64,000 nt of DNA, from positions 62,001 through 126,000 of the forward strand of contig NZ_JAGKSD010000001.1 of assembly GCF_017942225.1 (NCBI RefSeq). The letters are read 5' to 3'. How positions within the stretch are numbered: position 1 is the stretch's first letter; every line of letters begins with the position of its first letter. The notes below the pieces were generated by a model. That model was not told the DNA's origin, did no database searches, and worked only from the letters and a program-made list of their open reading frames with translations. The DNA comes from Corynebacterium sp. Marseille-P3884. GTDB lineage: Bacteria > Actinomycetota > Actinomycetes > Mycobacteriales > Mycobacteriaceae. The position numbers and the translations under genes were made by a program. Below are positions 19,710 through 29,728 of the stretch, one piece after another.

Positions 19710-21365
19710 ATGACCACAGCAGCTCAGCGCCCACCACGGCCACACCAGCCCCGTAAGCCGCATGCGAAACAGGCACAGCGGCCTACGCGACCGCGCCAGC
19801 GTGCCGCTGCCGGGCAGCACTCGTCCGGCATGGCGCGTGCGCTGTCCCGCATGAACGCGTGGATGGATGCGCGTCCGCTGCTCGATTACACGATGGTGCG
19901 CACGATCGTGCTCGTGCTCGCCGGTCTCGGCGTGGTCATGGTGACCAGCTCCTCGATGACGTGGTCCGCGCTCAACGATTCTTCTGTGTGGGCCCAGCCG
20001 CTCAAGCAGGTCATCGTTGTCACACTGGGCCTGTTCATGTTCTGGGTCGCGCTGCAAATTCCTCCCGAGCGGGTGCAGAAGATCGCGCTGATCCTGATGG
20101 TGCTATCGATTCTGCTGCTCATCGCGGTGCTCCTGCCCGGCGTGGGCACCGGGCGTGAGGAAGTGGGCTCCCAGTCGTGGATCTATATCGGCGGCTTCCA
20201 GCTGCAACCTTCGGAGGTGGCCAGGGTGGCCATTTGTGTGTGGGGTGCGTCGATTCTGGCGAATAAGGACCCGCGCCGCATGTTCGACATGACCAACGGC
20301 TTCGTGCCGTTCGCCGCCGTCGCGGTGCTGTGCGTCGGGCTCATTGCCGCGCAGGGCGACCTGGGCATGGCCGTGTCGTTCTGTATCGTCGTCGCGTTCA
20401 TCCTCGTCTTCGCTGGCATTTCCTGGAAGTTCATCGGCGTTGTCGCCGCTTTCGGTGTGCTGCTCTTCGCCGGCGTCATGGCTGCCGGCGGATACCGTTC
20501 CCAACGCTTCCACGTCTACTTCGACGCGCTCTTCGGCCATTTCGAAGACACCCGCGGCGTAGCGTTCCAGTCCTACCAGGGCTTCTTGTCGCTGGCGGAC
20601 GGTTCCGTATTCGGTGTTGGTCTCGGCCAGTCCCGCGCGAAGTGGTTCTACCTCCCGGAGGCGAAGAACGACTTCATCTTCGCGGTCATCGGCGAGGAGC
20701 TCGGCCTGTGGGGCGGGGCCTTGGTGATCATCCTGTTCACCATGCTGCTCTTCTTCGGTCTGCGCACCGCGCGTCTTGCCGCGAACCAGTACCAGGCTCT
20801 TCTGGCGGCCTCGATCACCACTGGAATTGTCTCCCAGGCATTCATCAATATCGGTTATGTCATCGGCCTGCTTCCGGTGACCGGTATTCAGCTGCCCATG
20901 ATCTCCGCCGGCGGCACCTCGGCAGTGATCACCCTCGGCGCAATGGGTCTGGTCGCCTCCGTCGCCCGTCACGAGCCGGGTGCTGTGTCCTCGATGCAGA
21001 ACTATGGCCGGCCGTTGTTCGATCGTCTCTTCTTCCTCCGCGAGCCGACCGCGAGCGAGCCACGTCAGCGCGCCGCCGCACGGCCGGGGAAGAAACAGCA
21101 GTCGAAGCAGCAGACGAATGACAGCCGCTACGGCACCCCGGTCACTGCGCGTCGCCGTCCCGCGCCGGAGGCACGTGCGGCCCAACACGAAGGACAGCGG
21201 CGGGGCCGTGCTCAGGCCCCGACCCGCAGCAGTGGCCGCGGCGATGTCCGTGGCGGTGCCCGCACTGGCGCACGTCCGGCGGCCCGGACGCGATACGATG
21301 AGCCACGCGCGCGACGTGAGCCCCGGAACCACCGGAACGCACACGACACCCGCCGCGCCGGATAG
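19710..21365 (+). CDS. ftsW: Septal SEDS glycosyltransferase FtsW
   Basis: 551 residues. Residues 60-440 hold about ten membrane segments of the RodA/FtsW/SpoVE family, with [31 protein letters not shown]-type sequence ([21 protein letters not shown]) and the C-terminal [16 protein letters not shown]. It polymerises lipid II at the septum together with FtsI. The N-terminal 55 residues are basic and Pro-rich. The C-terminal tail of about 120 residues is unusually long, disordered-looking, and rich in R, A, Q and G; such tails are known in mycobacterial FtsW to contact FtsZ. Confidence 0.96.
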   Translation: [551 protein letters not shown]

Positions 21366-21374
21366 TAAAGGCGG

Positions 21375-22457
21375 TTGAATCACCCAGTGACAGCACGACA
21401 CATCGTGGTGGCCGGCGGCGGCACTGCCGGCCACATTGAACCAGCTTTGGCAGTGGCGGAAGTCCTGCGCGACTCCTTTGGTGCCGAGGTCACCGCGCTG
21501 GGCACTGAGAAGGGCCTGGAGACGACGATCATTCCCGCCCGCGGTTTCCCGCTCGAGCTCATCGAGCCCGTGCCGATCCCGCGCAAGAAGCCGCTGAAGC
21601 TGCTCGGCGTGCCTGCGAAACTCATTCGCTCCGTGGCACAGACTCGCGCGGCGCTGAAAAAGGCCAAGGCTGACGCGGTTTTCGGCACCGGCGGCTATGT
21701 GTCAGCTTCTGCGTATCTGGCAGCGAAATCGCTGCGCATTCCCTTCTATGTTCTGGAGACCAATGCGCTGGCGGGCATGGCGAACAAGCTCGGCGTGAAG
21801 CTCGGTGGCACCGGTTTCAATGCCGTGCCTCATTCAGGCATGCCAGGCGAGGTCCTCGGCATTCCCGTTCGCCCGGGTGTCGGTGTGGACACCGACGGTG
21901 TGAAGGCAGAGCGTGGCTACAAAATGTGGAACCTGGATCCGCAGCGCCCGACAGTGCTGGTGACCGGTGGCTCGCAAGGAGCACGCAGCATCAATACCGC
22001 ACTCGAGGGCGCGGTCGGCCCGCTTGTCGCTGCCGGCTATCAGGTGCTGCACGCCTACGGCCAGAAGAATGACGCGCCGGCCGAGCACGACCACTACACG
22101 GCTGTGCCGTACATCGACGACATGGAAGCGGCCTACGCCGTAGCCGATGTGGTCATTTGCCGGTCGGGCGCGATGACGGTGGCGGAGAATTCTGCGGCGG
22201 GCGTCCCCGCGATCTACATTCCGCTGCCGCACGGCAACGGAGAGCAAGGACTCAATTCGGCGCATGTCGTCGAGGCAGGGGCGGCAGTGCGTATCGACGA
22301 CGCCGACCTGACCCCCGAGGCCCTCGTCGACGCTGTCACTGAAATCCTCGGCCCCGGCGGTACCGCTTCTGCCATGCGTGCGGCGTTGGATGACTCCGGG
22401 GCAGGCAATGCGGCGGAGGAAATCGCCCGGCGCATCATCGGAGAAAGGACATCATGA
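21375..22457 (+). CDS. murG: UDP-GlcNAc:undecaprenyl-PP-MurNAc-pentapeptide GlcNAc transferase MurG
   Basis: 360 residues, GT28 family with two Rossmann domains: [24 protein letters not shown] at the N-terminus (G-loop 1), [16 protein letters not shown], and the donor site [15 protein letters not shown] and [41 protein letters not shown]. It converts lipid I to lipid II at the membrane. The start is uncertain between TTG 21375 and GTG 21387; neither has ideally spaced Shine-Dalgarno sequence. It overlaps murC by 4 bp. Confidence 0.95.
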   Translation: MNHPVTARHIVVAGGGTAGHIEPALAVAEVLRDSFGAEVTALGTEKGLETTIIPARGFPLELIEPVPIPRKKPLKLLGVPAKLIRSVAQTRAALKKAKADAVFGTGGYVSASAYLAAKSLRIPFYVLETNALAGMANKLGVKLGGTGFNAVPHSGMPGEVLGIPVRPGVGVDTDGVKAERGYKMWNLDPQRPTVLVTGGSQGARSINTALEGAVGPLVAAGYQVLHAYGQKNDAPAEHDHYTAVPYIDDMEAAYAVADVVICRSGAMTVAENSAAGVPAIYIPLPHGNGEQGLNSAHVVEAGAAVRIDDADLTPEALVDAVTEILGPGGTASAMRAALDDSGAGNAAEEIARRIIGERTS

Positions 22458-23959
22458 CTTCTGCGGCACCCATCGCCCTCTCCCGGGTCCACCTGATCGG
22501 CATTGGCGGTTCCGGCATGTCGGGCGTTGCCCGCATCTTGCTTGACCGCGGCTCTGTGGTCACGGGCTCCGATGTGAAAGACTCCCGCCCCGTCCGCGCC
22601 CTGCGCGCACAGGGCGCCACCATTGCGGTCGGGCACGCGGCGGAGAACCTCGAACTGTCTGGGCAGTTGCCGACTGTCGTGGTGACGAGTTTCGCGGCCA
22701 TTCCGAAAGACAACCCGGAGCTTCTCGCCGCCGCGGAGCACGGCATTCCGGTGATCCGCCGCTCGGATTTGCTGGGCGAGCTCATGGAGGGCTACACCCA
22801 AGTCCTCTTCGCCGGCACCCACGGCAAGACATCAACGACGTCGATGGCGGTCGTCGCCCTTCAGGCAGCGGGGGAGGACCCCTCCTTCGCCATCGGCGGT
22901 CAACTCAACCGGGCTGGCACGAATGCGCACCACGGCGGCGGCCACATCTTCGTGGCGGAAGCCGATGAATCCGATGCGTCGCTGCTGCGCTACCGCCCGT
23001 CGGTCGCTGTGATCACGAATATTGAGCCGGATCACCTCGACTATTTCGGCAATGCGGAAAGCTACTACCAAGTATTCGACGAATTTGCGGACCGCCTTCC
23101 CGACGATGGCACGCTGGTTGTCTGCCTCGACGATGAGGCGACGGTGCGGTGCGGCCTGCGCGCGCAGGAGCGCGGAATCACGGTGCTGGGCTACGGCACG
23201 GACACCGCAGCTGCCCGTCACCCGGAGATCCTGGCTGGAGCGGTGATCACCGACGAGTCGGCCGACGGCCATCTCACCGAGGTCGCCGTTGACTTGCGCC
23301 TCCAAGGCCACGAGGGCACGGTGGCGTACCACCTCGCGCTGCCAGGTCGTCACATGGTGCTCAATTCCGCCGCAGCGCTTTTGTCCTGCGCGATCGCTGG
23401 CGCGGATCCGCGAAAGCTCGCCGAAGGTTTGAGTAGCTTCACTGGTGTGCGCCGCCGTTTCGAGCTGCGCGGGGAGATCACCGCGGGGCCGCAGACCGGC
23501 ACCCGGGTCTACGACGATTACGCGCACCATCCGACGGAGGTGCACGCCGTTGTGTCCGCCGCGCGCGGCAAGGTCGAATCCGAAGGCAACGGCGCCCGCG
23601 TCGTCGTGTGCTTCCAACCGCACCTGTACTCGCGCACGCAGGCCTTCGCGCAGGAATTCGCCGAGGCGCTTTCGCTTGCCGACGCCGCTGTGGTCCTCGA
23701 TATCTTCGGCGCCCGCGAGGCTCCTGTGGAAGGAGTGGATTCCCGAATCATTACCCAGCACATTGCCGATGGCACTGAGACTGTTTATGAGCCGGATTTC
23801 TCCCGCGCGCCAGCCACTGTGCGCTCCGTGACCCAGCCGGGCGACGTTGTAATCACCATGGGCGCCGGCACCGTCACCATGCTCGCCGACCCGATCCTCG
23901 AGGCGCTGGCGGGCACTGACACAGCCTCCGGTTCCACCGATGGTGAGGAAGCGAACTAA
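22454..23959 (+). CDS. murC: UDP-MurNAc:L-alanine ligase MurC
   Basis: 501 residues. Begins with the Rossmann segment [21 protein letters not shown] site [15 protein letters not shown], and typical [14 protein letters not shown] and [14 protein letters not shown]. Adds the first residue (L-Ala) to UDP-MurNAc. AAAGGA precedes the ATG, which overlaps the murG stop (ATGA). The residual C-terminus ends in a short Ser/Glu-rich tail. Confidence 0.96.
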   Translation: MTSAAPIALSRVHLIGIGGSGMSGVARILLDRGSVVTGSDVKDSRPVRALRAQGATIAVGHAAENLELSGQLPTVVVTSFAAIPKDNPELLAAAEHGIPVIRRSDLLGELMEGYTQVLFAGTHGKTSTTSMAVVALQAAGEDPSFAIGGQLNRAGTNAHHGGGHIFVAEADESDASLLRYRPSVAVITNIEPDHLDYFGNAESYYQVFDEFADRLPDDGTLVVCLDDEATVRCGLRAQERGITVLGYGTDTAAARHPEILAGAVITDESADGHLTEVAVDLRLQGHEGTVAYHLALPGRHMVLNSAAALLSCAIAGADPRKLAEGLSSFTGVRRRFELRGEITAGPQTGTRVYDDYAHHPTEVHAVVSAARGKVESEGNGARVVVCFQPHLYSRTQAFAQEFAEALSLADAAVVLDIFGAREAPVEGVDSRIITQHIADGTETVYEPDFSRAPATVRSVTQPGDVVITMGAGTVTMLADPILEALAGTDTASGSTDGEEAN

Positions 23960-23965
23960 ACACCC

Positions 23966-24745
23966 ATGTCCACAGCCGTGAACCCGTCCAGCAGCGATGA
24001 TCGGAACGACGATCGCACCCTTGACAGCGGACAAGCGAAGAACGTAGACCGGCAACGCCGAAATGCTGCCCGCGGCCGCCGTGAGCTGCCGTGGCGCCGG
24101 ATCGCGGGGATCACGGCAGTCGGTGTGGTCGTCCTGGCGCTGCTGTGGGCGATCGTCTATTTCACGCCGTTGTTCTCTGTGAAGAACGTGGCGGTGGAAG
24201 GCAACGAGCACCTCGACGAAGAGGCAGTCGTCTCCGCCGCCGGCGTCGCCGAGGGCACGCCCTTAGCGCAGGTGAATATGCGCCAGACGGCGTCGAATGT
24301 GGTCTCCCTGCCGTGGGTGAAATCCGCGACTGCAACGCGGAAATGGCCGTCGACAATCTCCGTGAAGGTGGAAGAGAACACCGCCGTCGCATACCGCGCT
24401 GCGTCGGACGGCACCCACCTCATTGACCCGGAGGGCAAGGAATTCGCGGTCGACACTCCTCCGGAGGACGCAGTGGAGCTGACCGGCGCTGCTGATTCAG
24501 ATGAATCCGTGCGCAAAGACGCCGTGGACATCGCCGCGGCTCTCAGCGAGAACGGGCGCGCCGCGGTGACATCCATCGAGGCGAAGTCGAAATACCAATT
24601 CGTGCTCAATCTCAAAGACGACCGCACCGTCGTGTGGGGCGCGAGCGAAGACAACAAAAATAAATCCCTGGCGTTGGACACCGTGCTTCAGCGCGAAGGA
24701 AAAGAATTCAACGTGACCAACCCGCGGCAGATCACCGTCAAATAG
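23966..24745 (+). CDS. ftsQ: Cell division protein FtsQ
   Basis: 259 residues. A hydrophilic cytoplasmic N-terminus (about 45 residues) precedes one membrane segment (IAGITAVGVVVLALLWAIVYF), a POTRA domain (FSVKNVAVEGNEHLDEEAVVSAAGVAEGTPLAQVN) and a beta domain ending near NPRQITVK. FtsQ links early and late divisome proteins. Its stop codon lies inside a 14-bp tandem duplication (see repeat entry). Confidence 0.94.
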   Translation: MSTAVNPSSSDDRNDDRTLDSGQAKNVDRQRRNAARGRRELPWRRIAGITAVGVVVLALLWAIVYFTPLFSVKNVAVEGNEHLDEEAVVSAAGVAEGTPLAQVNMRQTASNVVSLPWVKSATATRKWPSTISVKVEENTAVAYRAASDGTHLIDPEGKEFAVDTPPEDAVELTGAADSDESVRKDAVDIAAALSENGRAAVTSIEAKSKYQFVLNLKDDRTVVWGASEDNKNKSLALDTVLQREGKEFNVTNPRQITVK

Positions 24746-24765
24746 AGACGTTCAAATAGAGACGT
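24738..24765. repeat. 14-bp perfect tandem duplication across the ftsQ stop
   Basis: TCAAATAGAGACGT is repeated head to tail (24738-24751, 24752-24765). The first copy contains the ftsQ stop TAG. The duplication lengthens the ftsQ-ftsZ spacer. Confidence 0.9.
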
Positions 24766-24788
24766 TTCTACAAAAGTCCAGGTCATAA

Positions 24789-24811
24789 ACCCTAAAGTAT
24801 AGGTTGAGGGT
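24789..24811. promoter_or_regulatory. Palindromic box upstream of ftsZ, shared with wag31
   Basis: ACCCT and AGGGT arms flank 13 nt that contain GTA and end in GTTG. The box upstream of wag31 has the same arms and the same 13-nt spacing, with 18 of 23 bases identical. A GACAC word (24815-24819) follows; GACAC is the core bound by WhiA in actinobacteria. The box lies 104 bp before the ftsZ start. The TATAG inside it could also serve as a -10. Confidence 0.55.
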
Positions 24812-24915
24812 GCCGACACGCCGAAAGAATTCGCCGAAATGCCGCATCGTTTAGTCATGATGGGAGGCGTCTTTGAATCACATGTCCCCGTTATCTGAAA
24901 GGCGAGCACACACCC

Positions 24916-26220
24916 ATGACCTCACCTAGCAACTACCTCGCCATGATCCGCGTTGTCGGTGTCGGCGGCGGCGGTGTCAACGCAGTGAACCGCATGATCG
25001 AAGAGGGCCTGAAGGGTGTCGAGTTCGTCGCCATCAACACGGACTCCCAGGCACTCCTGTTCACCGATGCGGACACCAAGCTCGACATTGGCCGTGAGGC
25101 GACCCGCGGTCTCGGTGCAGGCGCTAACCCGGAGGTCGGCCGCACCTCCGCCGAGGACCACAAGCAGGAGATCGAGGAATCCCTCAAGGGTTCCGACATG
25201 GTCTTCGTCACCGCCGGCGAGGGCGGCGGCACGGGTACGGGCGCGGCACCGGTGGTTGCCGGCATCGCCAAGAAGATGGGCGCACTCACCATCGGTGTGG
25301 TCACCCGACCGTTCTCCTTCGAGGGCAAGCGCCGCACCCGCCAGGCGCTCGAGGGCATCGACGCTCTGAAGGAAGTCTGCGACACCGTCATCGTCATTCC
25401 GAACGACCGCCTGCTGCAGCTGGGTGAAGCAGACCTGTCGATGATGGAAGCGTTCCGCGCTGCCGACGAGGTGCTCTACAACGGTGTTCAGGGCATCACG
25501 AACCTGATCACCATCCCGGGCATGATCAACGTCGACTTCGCTGACGTTCGCTCCGTCATGGCCGATGCCGGCTCCGCGCTCATGGGCGTGGGCTCGGCCC
25601 GCGGCGAGAACCGCGTCATGGCTGCCACCGAGCAGGCCATCAACTCCCCGCTGCTGGAGACCACCATGGAGGGCGCCAAGGGCGTGCTCATCTCCGTGGC
25701 CGGCGGTTCCGATCTCGGCCTCATGGAAGTCAACAACGCCGCCTCCATCGTTGAGGAGAAGGCCGACGAAGATGCCAACATCATCTTCGGCACGATCATC
25801 GATGACAACCTGGGCGACGAGGTCCGCGTGACCATTATCGCCACCGGCTTCGACGAGAAGGCCAACGCTCGTCCGCAGGCACCGGGCCAGGAGCAGGCAG
25901 GCCAGGGCTCCACCCAGGTTGTGGAGACCCAGCAGGTCCAGGTTGAGCCGGCCGCTGCCGCCGAGACCCCGACTCCGGCACCGTCCTCGAGCTCCCTGTT
26001 CGAGTCCAGCGACCGTCAGGAACCCGCTGACGCACCCGTGGCTGAGGAGTACACGCCGCGCCACCGTTACGACGAATCCCGCGGCGGCCTGTTCACCAAT
26101 TCCGACCGTGGCTCCGACCGTGAGTACGACCGTGAGTACCGCACGACCCGCCGCTACGAGGACACCCGCGATTCCCGCGGTGGTGATGACGACCTCGACG
26201 TGCCGGACTTCCTCCGGTAG
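24916..26220 (+). CDS. ftsZ: Cell division GTPase FtsZ
   Basis: 434 residues. Tubulin-like GTPase with the signature loop GGGTGTG near 103-109, N-terminal [19 protein letters not shown]7 loop region [20 protein letters not shown] (catalytic Asp pair), and a long Q/A/P-rich linker ending in the conserved tail [11 protein letters not shown], the docking peptide for SepF and FtsW. It forms the Z ring. Its own promoter region (170 bp) suggests expression partly independent of the upstream operon. Confidence 0.98.
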   Translation: MTSPSNYLAMIRVVGVGGGGVNAVNRMIEEGLKGVEFVAINTDSQALLFTDADTKLDIGREATRGLGAGANPEVGRTSAEDHKQEIEESLKGSDMVFVTAGEGGGTGTGAAPVVAGIAKKMGALTIGVVTRPFSFEGKRRTRQALEGIDALKEVCDTVIVIPNDRLLQLGEADLSMMEAFRAADEVLYNGVQGITNLITIPGMINVDFADVRSVMADAGSALMGVGSARGENRVMAATEQAINSPLLETTMEGAKGVLISVAGGSDLGLMEVNNAASIVEEKADEDANIIFGTIIDDNLGDEVRVTIIATGFDEKANARPQAPGQEQAGQGSTQVVETQQVQVEPAAAAETPTPAPSSSSLFESSDRQEPADAPVAEEYTPRHRYDESRGGLFTNSDRGSDREYDREYRTTRRYEDTRDSRGGDDDLDVPDFLR

Positions 26221-26234
26221 TAGCCTTGGGTGTC

Positions 26235-26984
26235 ATGATTGACACCACCAGCCGCCCCGTCCGCATGCTGTTCACCAGCCGTGCGGGCGGGGTTTCTGCA
26301 TCCCCGTATGATTCCTTCAACCTCGGCGATCACGTCGGCGACGACGAGCGGGCAGTCTCAGCTAACCGTGCGCGTCTCGCCGATATCGCCGGGCTCTCCC
26401 CGGAGCAGTTCGTGTGGATGGAGCAGTTGCACACCAATAACGTCACCGTCGTCGACGGGCCGCAGGATGGCCCAGTCGAGGCGACCGACGCGATCGTGAC
26501 CACCAAGCAGAACCTGGCGTTGTGCGTGCTGGTCGCCGACTGCGTTCCTGTGCTGCTGTCCGACCACAATGCCGGGGTAGTGGCGGCAGTGCACGCCGGA
26601 CGACTCGGCGCCCGCAACGGGATCGTGCCGCGCGCGGTGGAGAAAATGCGAGAGCTCGGCGCAGAACCTGCGAATATTCAAGCGCTCCTCGGACCCGCCG
26701 CGGCGGGCGAATCCTACGAGGTGCCGCAAGAAATGGCCGATGATGTGGAGAAACACCTGCCGGGCTCCCGCACACGGACCAAGAAGGGCACGCCGGGGTT
26801 GGATATCCGCGCTGGCCTGGTGCGGCAGTTGATGGCGGCGGGCGTGACCCACATCGATGCGGATCCGCGCGATACCGTCACCGACGATTCCTTCTTCTCC
26901 TACCGACGTGAAGGTACCACTGGACGCCAGGCGGGCGTGATCTGGTTGACGGGCAAATCTGTTGATTCCGGGGAGGAGAACTAA
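26235..26984 (+). CDS. pgeF: PgeF/YlmD-family (LACC1-type) purine nucleoside hydrolase/oxidoreductase
   Basis: 249 residues. The family metal ligands are recognisable: MEQLHTNNV (His), VLVADCVPVLLSD (Cys) and VAAVHAGRLGARNGIV (His). The usual motif reads HAGWRG; here it is HAGRLG, a change worth noting. Homologues were named polyphenol oxidases; later work assigns purine nucleoside phosphorylase/adenosine deaminase activity, and E. coli YfiH is proposed to correct UDP-MurNAc-peptide errors, which would fit the cluster. ATG 26235 is favoured over TTG 26226 because TAGCCT lies 8 nt upstream as a leaderless -10. Confidence 0.8.
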   Translation: MIDTTSRPVRMLFTSRAGGVSASPYDSFNLGDHVGDDERAVSANRARLADIAGLSPEQFVWMEQLHTNNVTVVDGPQDGPVEATDAIVTTKQNLALCVLVADCVPVLLSDHNAGVVAAVHAGRLGARNGIVPRAVEKMRELGAEPANIQALLGPAAAGESYEVPQEMADDVEKHLPGSRTRTKKGTPGLDIRAGLVRQLMAAGVTHIDADPRDTVTDDSFFSYRREGTTGRQAGVIWLTGKSVDSGEEN

Positions 26985-27722
26985 GTGGAATTCACCGATG
27001 AGCGCCGTGCCGACATCGCGGCAAAATGGGAGCAGCTCCAGTCCCAGGTGCGCGCGGCCGAAGAAGAAGCGGGCCGGATGCCCGGCAGCGTGAGCATTCT
27101 TCCGGTCACCAAATTCCATCCGGCGTCCGATGTCGCCGTGCTGGCGGAACTGGGCATTGACCTCGTGGGGGAGAACCGCGAACAAGAGGCGCGCGGCAAG
27201 GTCGAGGAACTCACCGCCGCCGGAGTGGAGATGCGTTTCGCGATGATCGGCCAGATCCAGTCGAAAAAGGCCAATGCCGTCGCACGCTGGGCGAGCGAAG
27301 TCCACTCCGTCGATTCGGTGAACCTGGCGAACGGCCTCGACCGCGGGATGGGGCTGGCTCTCGAGCGCGGCGACCGCACCACGGACACATTGCCGTGCTT
27401 GATCCAGCTGTCATTCGACAACGACACCAACCGCGGGGGAGTGCCGCATGACGACGCAGAGCTGCTTGATTCCGTGGTCGCCGCCGTCGATACGGCCGAG
27501 CATTTGCTTTTCGACGGCTTCATGGTGGTCCCGCCCCGTGAGGCCGAGCCGGGGGAGGTGTTCGCGGCGTCGAAAAGCATCTGCGATGCATACGCGGAAA
27601 AGCTCGGCCGTTCCCTGCGGCTGTCAGCGGGAATGTCCGGTGATTTTGAAGATGCAATTGCTCACGGATCGACCGTCGTGCGTGTCGGAACCGGGCTGTT
27701 GGGAGCACGGCCCGTAGGCTGA
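26985..27722 (+). CDS. YggS/PROSC-family PLP-binding protein
   Basis: 245 residues, alanine-racemase-like TIM barrel without the second domain. PLP lysine lies in SILPVTKFHPASDV; LVGENREQEARGK and RFAMIGQIQSKK (usually WHFIGxLQxNK) and LSAGMSGDFEDAIAHGSTVVRVGTGLLG follow. This family keeps PLP and amino-acid homeostasis rather than catalysing a known reaction. GTG start directly after the preceding gene with GGGGAGGAG upstream. Conserved between ftsZ and sepF in actinobacteria. Confidence 0.92.
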   Translation: MEFTDERRADIAAKWEQLQSQVRAAEEEAGRMPGSVSILPVTKFHPASDVAVLAELGIDLVGENREQEARGKVEELTAAGVEMRFAMIGQIQSKKANAVARWASEVHSVDSVNLANGLDRGMGLALERGDRTTDTLPCLIQLSFDNDTNRGGVPHDDAELLDSVVAAVDTAEHLLFDGFMVVPPREAEPGEVFAASKSICDAYAEKLGRSLRLSAGMSGDFEDAIAHGSTVVRVGTGLLGARPVG

Positions 27723-27777
27723 CGAACAACGCTAGATCGACTCCCCAAAACAGCCCGCGAACAGGAGACTTACGCGC

Positions 27778-28236
27778 ATGTCCTTCTCTAACAGCCTCAA
27801 GGAATTCTTCGGCATCGGCCAGTACGACCCGGCAATGGACCCGTACTACGATGACCCGGCGTACGAAGAAGCTGGCGCCGGCGCGTACTCCCGCACCGCG
27901 ACCGCTGCTGAGCCCCGCACCCGCGAGCGCGAGTACAGCTACGAGCCGCGCGACTACTCCGCGGCGATCATCAGCGTCCGTCCGCGCAACTACAACGACG
28001 CTAAGGAGATCGGTGAGCCGTTCCGTGATGGCGATGCAGTGGTCATGGACCTGTCCAACGTGGATAAGCCGACCGCAATGCGCCTGATCGACTTCGCTGC
28101 TGGCCTGTGCTTCGCTGCCCGCGGCAAGATGCACAAGCTGTCCCGCACCGGCGATGAGCATCTCGTGTTCGCCATCGTTCCGGAGAATGCGCGCACCACC
28201 GTCAGCGAGCTCGAGCGCGCTGCGCACATCCGTTAG
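27778..28236 (+). CDS. sepF: Cell division protein SepF
   Basis: 152 residues. An amphipathic N-terminal helix (SFSNSLKEFFGIGQYD) binds membrane, a disordered Tyr/Glu/Ala-rich linker follows, and residues 60-150 form the SepF/DUF552 core (IISVRPRNYNDAKEIGEPFRDGDAVVMDLSNVDKPTAMRLIDFAAGLCFAARGKM). In actinobacteria lacking FtsA and ZipA, SepF anchors FtsZ to the membrane. AGGAGA lies about 10 nt before the ATG. Confidence 0.96.
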   Translation: MSFSNSLKEFFGIGQYDPAMDPYYDDPAYEEAGAGAYSRTATAAEPRTREREYSYEPRDYSAAIISVRPRNYNDAKEIGEPFRDGDAVVMDLSNVDKPTAMRLIDFAAGLCFAARGKMHKLSRTGDEHLVFAIVPENARTTVSELERAAHIR

Positions 28237-28284
28237 TTCACTGCTAATTCATTTGGCGTACCCGCCTAGGTAGGGTGGGGTCCC

Positions 28285-28575
28285 GTGAATATGCTCGGAG
28301 CCGTTCTCTATTCAATCGTCGGTCTGTACACGCTTTTCGTGATCATCCGGCTGATCATCGAGATGATCCAGTCGTTCTCCAAGCACTTCGACCCGCCGCG
28401 CTGGTTCATGGTGGCGGGCGAGTTCTTCTTTGTTGTCACGGACCCGCCGATCAAACTCCTGCGCAGGTACATCCCGCCGCTGCCGCTCGGTGGCGTCGCG
28501 TTGGATGTCAGCGTGATCGTGCTGTTCCTCGCCCTCGCGGTGCTTCAAGCGTTGATCCGTGGCATCTTGCTGTAG
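28285..28575 (+). CDS. YggT family integral membrane protein
   Basis: 96 residues with two hydrophobic segments (MLGAVLYSIVGLYTLFVIIRLII and GVALDVSVIVLFLALAVLQALI) around the family motif FVVTDPPIKLLRRYIPPL. GTG start; TAGGGT lies 8 nt upstream (leaderless type). Its place between sepF and wag31 is conserved across Gram-positives; a role in septum or osmotic physiology has been proposed, not proven. Confidence 0.9.
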   Translation: MNMLGAVLYSIVGLYTLFVIIRLIIEMIQSFSKHFDPPRWFMVAGEFFFVVTDPPIKLLRRYIPPLPLGGVALDVSVIVLFLALAVLQALIRGILL

Positions 28576-28625
28576 TGGCAAAACTGCAGAGCGGTTAAAT
28601 CCCGGAAAATAAAATTCTGAAACTC

Positions 28626-28648
28626 ACCCTCGGGTAAACGTTGAGGGT
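28626..28648. promoter_or_regulatory. Palindromic box upstream of wag31, shared with ftsZ
   Basis: ACCCT and AGGGT arms separated by 13 nt (with GTA and a terminal GTTG), directly followed by TATAAC, a good -10 candidate (28649-28654). A second palindrome, TAGGCTT/AAGCCTA, lies at 28664-28678. If the -10 is right, the box covers the -35 region and would suit a repressor or an activator. Confidence 0.55.
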
Positions 28649-28738
28649 ATAACTACTGTCAGCTAGGCTTTAAGCCTAGACCGTGCCACTGGCCCGATCG
28701 GGGCTGGCAAAAAACGTCATTACTTGAAGGGAACGCAA

Positions 28739-29701
28739 ATGCCGCTGACACCAGCTGACGTGCACAATGTCGCTTTCAGCAAGCCGCCGATTGGCAAGCG
28801 TGGCTACAACGAGGACGAAGTCGATCAGTTCCTCGACCTCGTTGAGGATACTCTCGCCCAGCTGCAGGATGAGAACGACGATCTTCGCGCACGCATCGAG
28901 GAGCTCGGCTCCGGCAGCGGTGCACCGGCTGCGGCAGCTGTCGCTCAGCCGTCCAACCAGGTTGACGAGAATGCGATCCGCCAGGAGATCGAGGCTAAGC
29001 TCCGCAAGGAGTACGAGGCACGTCTGAAGGATGCCGAGGACGAGGCCAAGGCAGCCCGTTCCCGCGCCGAGGCCGCAGATGCCGAGATTCGCTCCGCACG
29101 CGAAGAGGCTGCGCAGGCACGCAAGCAGGCCGAGGCATCCCAGAAGAGCGACGCACAGGCTCAGGGCATTTCCCGCCCGGTCAGCCAGCAGCAGCCGAAG
29201 ACCACCGGCGAGGCACACATCCAGGCCGCTCGCGTTCTCGAGCTGGCGCAAGAGACCGCCGACCGTCTCACCCGCGAAGCTGCCGAAGAGTCCGAGCGCG
29301 TTGTTGCCGATGCACGCGCCAACGCCACCACTCAGGTGTCCGACGCAGAGAAGAAGGCCGCCGAGACCACCAAGGCCGCCGAGCAGCGTGCTAGCCAGCT
29401 CGTCAGCGACGCTGAGCGCAAGGCTGAGGAGACCACCAACGACGCTAACTCCCGCGCCGAGGCACAGATCCGCCAGGCTGAGGAGCAGGCTTCCAAGCTG
29501 AAGAGCGACGCTGAGCGCAAGCACACCGAGATCATGAACACGGTCAAGCAGCAGCAGACCGCACTCGAGTCCCGCATTTCCGAGCTGCGCACCTTCGAGC
29601 GCGAGTACCGCACCCGCCTGAAGACCCTGCTCGAGTCCCAGCTCGAGGAGCTGGAGACCCGCGGCACCTCCGCTCCGAGCGGCGATGTGACGCAGAAATA
29701 A
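28739..29701 (+). CDS. wag31: Polar growth protein Wag31 (DivIVA)
   Basis: 320 residues. The N-terminal DivIVA crossed-loop domain ([42 protein letters not shown]) binds curved membrane; a variable Gln/Pro linker follows, then a long coiled coil made of [13 protein letters not shown] units. Wag31 marks the cell pole and directs apical wall synthesis; in mycobacteria it is phosphorylated by PknA/B. GAAGGGA lies 7 nt before the ATG. It is the last gene of the division cluster and is closed by a strong terminator. Confidence 0.97.
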   Translation: MPLTPADVHNVAFSKPPIGKRGYNEDEVDQFLDLVEDTLAQLQDENDDLRARIEELGSGSGAPAAAAVAQPSNQVDENAIRQEIEAKLRKEYEARLKDAEDEAKAARSRAEAADAEIRSAREEAAQARKQAEASQKSDAQAQGISRPVSQQQPKTTGEAHIQAARVLELAQETADRLTREAAEESERVVADARANATTQVSDAEKKAAETTKAAEQRASQLVSDAERKAEETTNDANSRAEAQIRQAEEQASKLKSDAERKHTEIMNTVKQQQTALESRISELRTFEREYRTRLKTLLESQLEELETRGTSAPSGDVTQK

Positions 29702-29728
29702 GCGCTCTCTATAGTCAGTTTGCTGAGG

